Position numbers and translations under genes: made by a program. Below, one piece after another: positions 20,706 through 30,450 of a stretch of 64,000 nucleotides of DNA. The stretch is from Toxorhynchites rutilus septentrionalis. Its lineage: Eukaryota; Arthropoda; Insecta; Diptera; Culicidae. How positions within the stretch are numbered: the stretch's first letter is position 1; each line of letters starts with the position of its first letter. The notes beneath the pieces were generated by a model that worked only from the letters and a program-made list of their open reading frames with translations, had not been told where the DNA came from and did no database searches. The stretch lies in the NCBI RefSeq assembly GCF_029784135.1, contig NC_073745.1, forward strand, positions 278,725,803 to 278,789,802. Direction: 5' to 3'.

Positions 20706-20882
20706 ATCAACATATTCATAAAGAGTAAACAGTGAACTAATCCATTTTTCAGGTAGATAGGTAGGTATTCACGTAGGTGAAGAAAATAAAACAATATATT
20801 TAAAATATATATTTAACAAAAGCTGTCCCCTTTGTATAGTCCTACGTCACTCCGGTTATGTCCCCGACATTACCCACCCGTC

Positions 20883-21835
20883 TTTTTATATAACATTTAA
20901 AAAAATCAGAGATGTGTTCTTTTTCATTTTTAAGTTATGATTTCTCAAAGTTAACCGATAGTCCGAAAAATATTTTTTCCCTTTTTTCCAAAAATGCCTT
21001 TTTTCAAAAAATCGTAACATTCGAACTACTGGACCGATGTGATGATTGACATATAGAAGTCAATGAGCTAGTCTTCTTTAAAAAATACTACACCCACGAA
21101 AAATTGGATTCTAGTCGCATAGATCTAATCTAGTCGCATAGGAATATCGAACGAAGATAGAAAACAAACTTTGAAAAATCTCAAAAAATGAGAAAAACAC
21201 ATGTCTAATGTTTGGATATGTTATGTAAATAAAATCAGTTTTCCAGAAAAAATAATAAAAAATATATAGCGCCCTTGGTCCCGAGACAATGTAAATTATA
21301 AAAATCGGATACAATCAATAATCACGGAAACAAAATCCAATATTTTCGCAAGTGTAATATTTTTTTAAAAAAGATCAGATAAATGGCTTCAATTTTGTAT
21401 ATCGGTAATCTAAATCAATTCAGTATTTCAAAAGGAATGAGTTTTTTAAACTCATTTTTGGGAAAAGGCTAAACATTGATTTTGTGGACCATCGGTAAAT
21501 TTTGAAAAATAACTTCAAAACGAAGAAAAATACATCTCTGATTTTCGGTTATGTTATGTTAAAAATTCTCAGCATTCAAGCAAAAATATAAAAAAATAGC
21601 GCCCTTGGTCCCGAGCCTATGTAAACTATGAAAAACAAATACAATCGATAATCATGAAAACAAAATCCTTTTTTTTTATATAAGTAAAAATAAATTGGGT
21701 AATTGGCTTCAATTTGATATGTCGATCATCTGAATCGGTACGGTAATTCAAAAGTTTTGAATTTTTGAAAAAAGTCATTTTTGGAAAAAAAAAAAAAGGA
21801 AAAAACTGATTTTTCGGACCACCGAAATGGTCACC
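20883..21835 (+). repeat. AT-rich satellite, tandem units of about 330 bp
   Basis: GCGCCCTTGGTCCCGAG occurs at about 21269 and 21601, 332 bases apart. Each unit also carries a TTCGGACCAT/TGGACCATCGG motif, a GATCATCTGAATC-like motif, and AATCATGAAAACAAAATCC. Single or partial units lie at 7.4, 18.8, 30.0, 34.5, 37.2 and 37.7 kb. No coding sequence. Several of the elements in this window are inserted in this satellite. Confidence 0.75.
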
Positions 21836-22179
21836 CCAACGAAATTTTTGATTTTGATAAAATTATACACTACATAGATGGTAGACATGAAAATAGGTCG
21901 TAAAATATATATATATACAGGGCACCGGTTACGATATATTAAAACCGATTAGGGTGACCCTATGCAAGAAAAAAAAATCTGATTTTTTTCTTAAATTTGG
22001 CTTCAAAGTACACAAATAACCCAAATTTGGACTCCCATCCCCCATTTTTGTACGCGATTTCAATATGTTTCTATGGACAATATTTAAATAATTTAAACAT
22101 CGTTCGTTCTTCAAACAGACCGAGAATTATTTACGTTGTTAAATGACAGATTTCATCCATACATGCGCAAGTAGCCTCA

Positions 22180-22510
22180 ATTTGCCTAAAGCCGCATCGT
22201 CGGCGAGCTGAAAGCCTTTTTGAAAAAGCACAATGAATTATTGAAATACTTCAAATTACACTTGCTCGAATTACAAAATGACAATCACGCTATTGTCATC
22301 AATCCCGATCTAACTTCAGCTGGAGAGTAGATCACGTGTGTAGATTCAGTGCGCAAGCGTTGCTTGAAAAACAATATTCTGGAATTCATCGTTGACACAT
22401 ACTGCGATTCCTACGACACAATCAACAACAGCGACGTGAGGAAGAATACATTACCTTGCGAGACGCTCTCATGAGCAAAACCGACACAGTCTTCGATGTT
22501 GCCAGGCCAA
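22180..22510 (+). pseudogene. Helitron Rep/helicase protein fragment
   Basis: Translation gives GELKAFLKKHNELLKYFK, then NDNHAIVINPDLTSAGE, then (after a gap and a stop) FIVDTYCDSYDTI and, in a shifted frame, EEEYITLRDALMSKTD. These match in order the conserved stretch of the large Helitron protein that lies upstream of its rolling-circle initiator motifs (the I/VI-DPD-TPAGEH and EEYIHLRDA signatures as I recall them). About 90 residues between the two blocks are missing. No Helitron termini were located. Confidence rests on two independent motif blocks in the right order. Confidence 0.65.
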
Positions 22511-22810
22511 AACGCAATGCATTGTCATGATATTAAAGTGCGTGTGTTGAGGTCCGGTCGGATTCAGTCCCATGTATGTATTCGGTTGAATGAAAGAAAC
22601 GAGGATTGCCTTATAAACACATTTTAGTTTGGTTAGTCCACGTCATACGCCCTGAGGAAATCGATAGGCCTATAGAAATTTTCTCTGTAATTTCAGATCT
22701 GTCTACTGATCAACTACCCACCTGTATTCTGGAAACTGATCGAGTTAGAATAACCAGAATGGATTGTAATTTTGAATTTTGTAAATCGTTCGAGTCAAGT
22801 CCAATCGAGG

Positions 22811-23200
22811 GATCTTCGTAGCCTAATTGGTTGCGTGTCCGCTACTTAGCGAACAATCATGAGCTCATAACTCAGGGCCCCTCAACTGACCATCTTAGTG
22901 TGTTATTCTAGCTACTATGTCCATGCAACAATCATCATGTGTCGGTAATCCCAGTCCCTTACCGCTCACATTTTCAGGTCTGCTGCATCAATAATTGACA
23001 CTATTAATAACGCTAAAAAAGGAAGCCTCATATCAACAGTCCCGCTGTGAACAGCCCAACTGTGAACATTCGAACAATAGCAATATTCTTACGCCGAAAA
23101 AAAGGCGACATGTGTTGTGCATCGATAGAATAGGAATTCTCTTACGTCTAAATGGCTACTGTGTTATAGATGAAATAAATGTTTATCGATAGATAGCGAT
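22811..23200 (+). mobile_element. tRNA-headed SINE-like repeat
   Basis: The head (TAGCCTAATTGGTTGCGTG) resembles an RNA polymerase III A box, and a decayed B-box-like GAGCTCATAACTCAGG follows about 35 bases later. The tail includes duplicated phrases (GTCCCGCTGTGAACAGCCCA, TCTTACGCC and TCTTACGTC). Boundaries and family are uncertain; the B box is not canonical. Confidence 0.4.
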
Positions 23201-23264
23201 AATCTTACGCCTCAAAATGGTAACAGTGTAATATACAACAAAAGTAATCTTAAGATATAAAATG

Positions 23265-23530
23265 TACACGAATGAATTCGGCTCTGTTACAATGATGACA
23301 TTTCGTGTGCTGGAGGGTCTTAATGCGCAAATAATGAGCTGTTTGAAAAGCTTAGAAATGGTTTGTATGTATGCGAGTAGACATCTCTTTCTGTTTTCTT
23401 TTCTCTTTTTATTTGGGATTGTGCCAAAAAAAAGTCCATACGACGTCAATGGGAATCGAACCAAGGCCGGCTGGAAAGCAAAGCTATTTCACACGACCAC
23501 GCTATCCATATAGCTGCCAGTGATGTTATA
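23265..23530 (-). mobile_element. tRNA-derived SINE, family 2 (reverse copy)
   Basis: Reverse strand: an A-box-like TATGGATAGCGTGGTCGTG (about 23490-23512) and an exact B box GGTTCGATTCCC (23451-23462, reverse). The body then continues through GGCACAATCCCAAATA and GCGCATTAAGACCCTCCAGC. A second copy lies at 63005-63285 in plus orientation with the same order of motifs. The short frame here is incidental. Confidence 0.7.
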
Positions 23531-25760
23531 TAGAAGCGTGATAATATTACACCTCATCATAAAATGAAGTTGGAAAGCGTCTTCTAAGAGGTTAAAGAAG
23601 AACACGAACGAGAATATATCTGTCTCTGTCTGGGCCGTGTATTTGGAAAACTATACGAAAAGCTTTCATATGCTTTCATTTAAATGTGTCTCCTGTTTCG
23701 CTCGTTCATATTGGTTCTAGCACATATATTATGCAAATGATATACATGCATTGGGGAGTAGAGCATTTTCTGTTATTTTTCAGCTCATTTAATGTAATGA
23801 ATCGGGATGCCATAACATGTGCTAAAAATTAACTTTGGGTGTAGTTGAAAGAATGTTATTTAGTCCGCTTGAATACCGCAGAGTCGAATGATATTGAATA
23901 TTATCGAGTAGTTCTGCAATAGAATACAAATGCTTTAAATTTATAGATTTCATTTTATATTTCTTGAGCTGTAACACTGTAACTTACTCAACTGAACTGT
24001 TTGGTTTCTAGAAACTCTGAAATTCCTTGCCGTCAATTTGCGTGTGCATGTGTTATTTTCATCATCTCACATTTCACTTTAACTTTCGTACTTTGGAAAT
24101 AAATATCACCAACGACACGATTTGAAGTCCACATCTTACTCATCATTGATCAATTCGAGGTCAATTTATCTCAAATTGTCCAGTGTCAAACATGTTTGTT
24201 TTGATGCATGCCACAAGCATGCAATACAAGCAATGTTTCGATAAAGTGTTCGAAATCGAGGAACACATGAAAACAAAATAAATTGCTACATGTGGCACGA
24301 AATTCTCTCGTTTGTCCCAGTTATCCACTGATAGGTTACTACTATTAGCTTTATTCGTGATGGCAAGCAAACCAATAATATTCGCAATCCTCCGGTTCGA
24401 AAACTATTTACCCCAAGACTACTCACACACGGCAACGATACCTCAATTCGTTGTGTTCATTGACCGTTTGTGTTTATGCTAATTGAATAAAAGCAGCAGT
24501 GGCGGCGGCGAAACGCAGCATACAATGAAATGTTAACCTTCGCTGCAATTAAAATTTATACGTGGTTTCGATGGGCCAATATGGTTGGGAAGGCGTTAAT
24601 TAGTTGTTGTGGTATCAGTATTGGCGAAAATGTTTGCTCCGGAGATAGAACATGTGGTCCCATAGAAGGTTCTAGCACGACTCTTTAATGTGACTGATTT
24701 GAACTGGTACAGTTTATGTAAACTCTGACGTGTATCAGGAACACGCCATTTTAAGTTATGAACTTCCACAACTGATTGGACTGTGCCATCTGCTCTCTGT
24801 TCAATTTTCACTCCCGACATTCTTCCGGAATGACGGATTACGAACTAGCCAAAAGTATTGAAAGTCACTACAATACAAAAAAAAATTATCTGGGTCACAG
24901 GAAATTAGCTTGAGCTTGGGTAAACTGTACAATTGGTAGTTGCTTTCCGTGATTGACCTGAACCAACCAAATTGCACAAAGAAAACACAGAATGACGCTT
25001 GGGACTAGCAAATCATTCTCGTTGTGTAAGGAAAGGAATGTTAGTATGATATTCGCCACCCGAAGGCTAGAGGGGTCGCCTCTATAGCGTGGTTCCCTAG
25101 CGTTTATCATGGAAGGGATAGTTGTTAGTGGGAATGGTTAATAAAAATCAGGATTCACTGTGGTAAGTGATGTGATTCTAAAAACATTTCACTTATCACA
25201 TGTACTTTTTTCAAATTCAATCGTGACGGCGTAGAGTTAACTTTTGGAAACCTGATAAGGTAACCGAGAAAACTCCAGTAAAACCAATTAGATCATAAAT
25301 ATATATCGTTATTCACTGCGCGTATTTTAATAATTAATTACGTTAATAATCGAGTATACTCAATTGCGACAGCGAGAGAGAACTAAAGAATTGAAGAATG
25401 AAAAATTCAAAACTACAGGTTTAAAAATAAAAAAATAATGACAATGACTGACAATGTATCAAAAAAAAAAAAAAAAGAAATGGTGCCCGGCATCACTTCG
25501 ATGGAATTCTAGGTGGTAATGAATCAATTCCAAGTCGACAGAATATCATACAAGAACTATACACAAATTGACCCTAACACACCAACGAGAAACATTGTAC
25601 ATGAAGTGTTTGAGGTACAAAGAAAGGAGAATGAAAACATTTTTACTTTTGGCCTGCGTAACGGACACTCTCTTCGATGCTGCTTCACACTCACTCAGGA
25701 ATTTACACAGGATGTATCAACACATACAAACACAAATGCATGTGTCCCGAAACAATGAAT
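23531..25760. other. No gene recognised
   Basis: AT-rich DNA with short frames only. A 22-base exact match between 24887-24908 and 28988-29009 (around CTGGGTCACAGGAAATTAG) was the only internal repeat seen. No RNA gene or transposon end was recognised. Confidence 0.35.
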
Positions 25761-26800
25761 AGGGGAAAGGGGGGTAGTTTCGGACGGGGGCAGTTTCGGA
25801 CAATGGTTATAAAAATTAAGTGGTACAATTTTCAACCAAATTAAAAATATAAGTAAGTTAATAACCCTTCCACCAACAGCTGTCACATGGTTTGACATCT
25901 CCTGATCGTTTATTACTTACGAAAACAACACAGTGCCCTTTTTCATACACGTTTCGAAACTTTTGAGCTGGAAGTTGTAAGCATTTCTCTAATTCCTTTG
26001 TGAACGATTTAGAAATTTAAGTACACCACCTCAGTTAGTAAGTAATATGAAATGAAAAAAAGTGCATACAACGGGGAAATAAAGGTCTATTTATTAGATA
26101 AAATTATGATTTGTCTTCGGATGGTGGTGGGACACAATCGGACATCGTTCACGGGGCACATTCGGACACTGTTTGATACCTCATAAAATTTGTGTCTGAT
26201 TGTTGTTTACTAACAAACATCATTTTAGTCTGATTCTCAGACCTAATAATGGTTCGAAGCTTCAAAAAGAAAACCGATAGAATCAGCATCAACGAAGATA
26301 AGATGGAAAGAGCTATCGAATTAGATTCGATTAGAACGTTTTCATGATTCTAGCTCACAGGTGGTCCAACTGGGTTCATTGTCGTTGCTAATTTCCCAAC
26401 TAACGGTTCCATAACGGGAAAACTGCTTCTCAATTTTCTGGAATATTTAAAAAAGGTAGCAGAAAGCAACGTGAACAAATCTATTTCAAAAAACCAAAAA
26501 TCAATCAAAAACGCATTGCAATTTGGAAACAATTAAATATTACCGAGAAAATCGCACAATTCCTTTTCCACCTTATGTCACAAATCGCTTACAACCGCTG
26601 GATGTCTCAGTTATGGGCCTTTTCAAGCAAAAGCTCTCAGTTTCCCAAAACGATTGGCTACTCAACCATCCTGGGTAAACTATTTCTAGGCACGACCTTT
26701 CAGGTATAGTTGCATCGGCTTATAATGCTTCTTTTAATTTGAGTAATATCCTAACTGGATTCAAAATGACAGGTTGCTATCCATTCTCAAGAATGTTTTT
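25761..26800 (+). pseudogene. Pogo/Tigger-type transposase remnant
   Basis: The 5' flank has GGGGGTAGTTTCGGACGGGG and related CGGACA phrases (25774-25802; 26130-26172), typical of terminal regions in this group. From 26251 the translation MVRSFKKKTDRISINEDKM is the start of the Psq-type DNA-binding domain of pogo-like transposases. At about 26360 it resumes with GGPTGFIVVANFP and NFLEYLKKVAESN. From about 26565 it gives FPPYVTNRLQPLDVSVMGLF, QNDWLLNHPG, a stop, then HDLSGIVASAYNASFN and NILTGFKMTGCYPFSR, the C-terminal part of the DDE domain. Large internal deletions remove most of the first two catalytic regions. The 3' end is cut off near 26800 next to a MITE. Confidence 0.8.
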
Positions 26801-26823
26801 TTTTACCTTTTACCTTTTTTTAC

Positions 26824-27843
26824 CATTTTACCTCGATATAACGTATACATTTGCAAAGTGTAAAGGAAAAAATTTTTCAATATTTTTTTCTGTTAGAACA
26901 ATGAATTATCTGTATTTTGATGCTAAAACAAGTTTTGTACCTACAATCAATCCCGAAATACAGCTGGTTTTGTAATTCTGGATTCTAAATGAATCAAGTT
27001 TGAATCAACAGTACGAAGGGAAACATTATGAGAAAGGCTGGCTTCGTCTTCTGATTGAAGTTATTCATTAAATTTACTAAAACAACACAATAAACCTATC
27101 CCTCAATTTACACTGATGATAGCTTCCCGATAAAACCGTGTAGAATGAAATCTCAGATTTTGCTATGTAAAACCGTGTAAAACGAAATAAACTCTCGATA
27201 TATATTCAATTCTATCATTTATTTATGTAAACAATTATAAAAATCTGTGTATGAAATTCATTATAGTTTCTGGATACAAATGAACAAAGAATTCTTCAAG
27301 AAACTAAATTGCAATAAGTTTATTCGCTACTTTTAGGAACTACCAGTATTTTTATTCTGATTAGTATAAAGTCATCCTTATCACTTGAACATTCCTGATG
27401 TGATTCTGGTTCGACTGTCGACGAATCCAGGAAGATCTCAGATTCGACTTCAGACCTAGTTATAAAAGATTCAATTCACAGCTGCGTAGATTTGTTTTGC
27501 TTTATTTATCCTTAAATTTATTAAAGAGATTTCCTGCTGGAGGCCGAAAAATATAACTTTCTTTTACTTTTCATTTTTGTTGATATTCTTGAAAAATTGA
27601 CACAAATCAGACATCAAGACTCCAAAAGTGATAGCACTACATATATACATTTTACAAGTTTTTCAAAATTTGTTATTTCATAAACCGTGTAAAAGCGAAA
27701 TAGTGTAAAACAGGTACCGAGGGATAGGTGTAATGTATTATAGACTACGTTTGTGAGTACTTTATTATGCTTCGATATAACGTACAATTCGATACAACGT
27801 ACAATTTTGAAAGTGAAATGTACGTTATATCGGAGTTTACCTG
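26824..27843 (-). mobile_element. Pogo/Tigger-like MITE, copy 2, with nested element
   Basis: Reverse-oriented member of the 4293-4745 family. Its intact end is at 27843 (reverse: CAGGTAAACTCCGATATAAC), flanked by TA. The other end is truncated near 26824 (ACCTCGATATAACGTATACA). The body matches copy 1 (AAGGGAAACATTATGAGAAA, GCTTCGATATAACGTACAA) but is interrupted by a 634-bp element at 27095-27728. Confidence 0.75.
27095..27728 (+). mobile_element. 634-bp MITE with CCTATCCCTC ends, nested
   Basis: Left end CCTATCCCTCAATTTACAC and right end GAGGGATAGG preceded by GTGTAAAACAGGTACC, i.e. inverted repeats of about 10 exact bases with further similarity. Internal motif AAAACCGTGTAAAACGAAAT recurs near both ends. 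The host MITE copy at 4.3 kb runs through this point without interruption (GATAAAGTAATATAAGC), so this is an insertion. The duplicated target is not clear. Confidence 0.65.
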
Positions 27844-30009
27844 TAACACGAAACAGGTGAATCATTGAAACTTTTTGATTGGTTGAATTCATTTTATCAG
27901 AGATAATCCTCTTCACGAACACACAATTTGTAGGTTATATGTATTTCAAGACAACTATTTCGGATAGGTTTCAAAGTAGCACTCTTTCGCGAATCTTAAG
28001 CACCGGAGAAAAAAAAACAATCCAGAAAAAATATCAGACGATAGAAAACTAAAAATATGAACTCATAATCACACTCATGTTAACTATCATTGAACTTTTC
28101 TGAATATTTCATGCCATACCTACATAAGCACATAGAGTCGTTCAGAGAACGGTATAATGCAGATTGAATATAGCGCAAACCTCTAAGCGAAGAGAATAAA
28201 TACACCTCCAAACTCTCCACTTCTTGTCAATTATAGCATTATAACATGAACACGTGAGAAATTAAATGAAATGAGACAAAACAATCTCTCAACCTCAATA
28301 CAACATATAATGAGCATGGGGAGAATATGTTCTATGCGTCGCAAGCATATTTTTGCGCGAGAAAAAAAGAAAAAAACATGGTATAGGGAGAAAAAACGGC
28401 ATCCATCACTGCTTTTTGCAATGCTTCTCTTTTTTGCGCACTTTCACTGAACGAAAACACATTAGCAGGCAACACTGAAGCACTATTCTCACTAAGCCAA
28501 CTCTCTTCTCTCACAGTGGAGAGATACTGATTGTAGACATTCGAAACTACGATGTTTCAAATATATTCTGTCACTCGAGAATTCGCCATAATAACCATAT
28601 ATCTTTTTGCTGCTATTTTTATCACTATATATGGTGTAATTCAAAGGCGACTTGAGTCCGAGCAAATCGTTGAAAATTTCTTCTTAATGAACATCGCGAA
28701 TACTGTACACCATTTCAACCGACCGAAAAACATTTGCGAAGCTCAGGCCAACCGATCACCGACGCCGAAAATAAAACAAAGCCACACGTCTTAACATTTT
28801 CAAATGTTTGTGATGTTAATAGTAATGTTGAACGGCATTTCCACAAAAATTTTGCCGTAAAACCATTTTAACATTAAGAGAAACAGCACATTTTTCATCA
28901 CATAACCGTCATTTCGAGCGAAATAAAAATGAACACGGAGCTTTCGACAAAAACGTCTGCATTTGACTGCTGCTCACGAGAGACTCCTATCTGGGTCACA
29001 GGAAATTAGACGCCTAAAATCCCTACAATGTCGTGCAAATGGTTTTCTCTTATTGATGATACTAATGAAACCAGCTTCATTGGTCCTTAGAGCTTCAAAG
29101 TCAGGGAATAATAAATAGAACTAGAATTGATAGACAAATTTCAAATAATAGATTTAGATAATAGATAATAGATTTCAAAAGTGAGATAGAAATTGTTTCA
29201 TCAAAGCTCAGTATCAGCTCACAATATAACTTACGGAATGACAAATAGAATCGGTGAACGTGTAATCAAATTTCAAAAATATATGAAACATAGGAAACAA
29301 TGTTTTGACAAACACGATGTTTCGATGGGGACTCCCACTTATTTCCAACGAAACTGGCGTTTACCACCCACCAAGCGCACCTAATGGCGTGCTGTTGCTG
29401 TTTACAATGTAAAACATTGCATGGTCATAGTGATGAGCCACAGATGGACATGGTGTTTGTTTGCATCACTGAATCGGTGTCTTCTTCGGAATTTATCTCT
29501 CATTCACAAAAACACTTCTTGGGGGGAACCTTTATGACGAAAAAAAAAAATTGGATATGATTTTGTACTTTATTTTTCTTTATTTCGAGTAGAAGACAAA
29601 ATTGTTTTGCCTCGTTATTGGGAAATATCCTGTATACTCTCAGTTGGAATGTATTACGAGGGACAATAATGTAGGATGTTGCCATGAATGATAACGTTTT
29701 CTCAGTAGTGTGGTTAAGTTTATGGGACTTGTTCCCGTTTACACTTAACGGTGAAAAATGAAGTTTATCCGAGATGACAACGGTACGGTGTCGACATCTG
29801 GATACGCAATTAGTTTAGATTAGTAGTAAAAAATTTCATCTGATGCAACTGTTGCACGAGATTATTTTACGACATGGAGAAAACAATGTTTTCCATTCAC
29901 ATTGAACACCAATTTGATACGGAGAAGTTAATTTTAATTCATAATTTCTATTTGAAAGGTGTTCATTCTGCCTAAAAACCCATTATTTTCTATGCGTATC
30001 CAGATTTTA
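27844..30009. other. No gene recognised
   Basis: AT-rich DNA. Frames at 28332-28514 and 28552-28794 have no recognisable motif. No RNA gene or transposon boundary was found, apart from the 22-base match to 24.9 kb at 28988-29009. Confidence 0.35.
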
Positions 30010-30390
30010 TAATTTTCATGGTTTCGGGAGCGCTATATTTTTGATATTTTTTTCTTGAGAGCTGAGGATTTTTTACCTAACATGCACAAAATTCAGAGAG
30101 GTGTTATTTTTTGTTCTTGAGTTGTGATTTTTCAAAATTAATCAATGGTCCGAAAACTCTTTTTTTCTTTTTTCTAATTTTTTTTTTTAGCTAAATTCAT
30201 AACTTTTGAACTACTGGGCCAAATGAGATGATCGATATCCAGTTTGATGCCAATGAGTTGGTCTTTTTCGAAAAAAAATACCACACTTGGATTCTAGTCA
30301 CATAGATTTGGTATAGTCGCACAGCAATATTGAACGAAAACTGAAAAAATGTTAACTTACAAACGCTCACAAACGAAAAGAAACACCTTT
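30010..30390 (-). repeat. AT-rich satellite flank of second CR1-like element
   Basis: Satellite phrases in the reverse sense (GGGAGCGCTATATTTTTGAT, AATGGTCCGAAAACTCTTTT) lead directly into the 3' end of the CR1-like element. The satellite resumes on the far side at 34513. Confidence 0.6.
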
Positions 30391-30450
30391 TGATATTATT
30401 TATTTCAACACCGTCTTCTATTAGTACAGACTGAATTATTTACTTATAAA

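Larger units (their letters stand above)
19118..20882 (+). mobile_element. Palindrome-ended element with H2A pseudogene, copy A
   Basis: A 1765-bp element: type-1 end GACGTAGGACTACGTC at 19118 and type-2 end CCCGACATTACCCACCCGTC at 20882, both abutting T runs within satellite DNA. It carries histone unit 1 (promoter-like region, H2A pseudogene, stem-loop), a small MITE-like segment, and only the 3' part of histone unit 2 including its stem-loop. Compared with the 34.6-37.2 kb copy it lacks about 0.8 kb between two similar modules (TGTCACAAGCTGGATGGGAA), as expected from recombination between them. No transposase. Confidence 0.75.

Noticed and set aside
25513..25758. 81-codon frame upstream of the pogo remnant
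   Set aside because: Composition and motifs look like random AT-rich DNA; a second overlapping frame is open as well.
27844..27960. Small host gene at the end of the 26.8-27.8 kb MITE
   Set aside because: The frame at 27614-27922 (reverse) spans the MITE boundaries and consists of inverted-repeat sequence.
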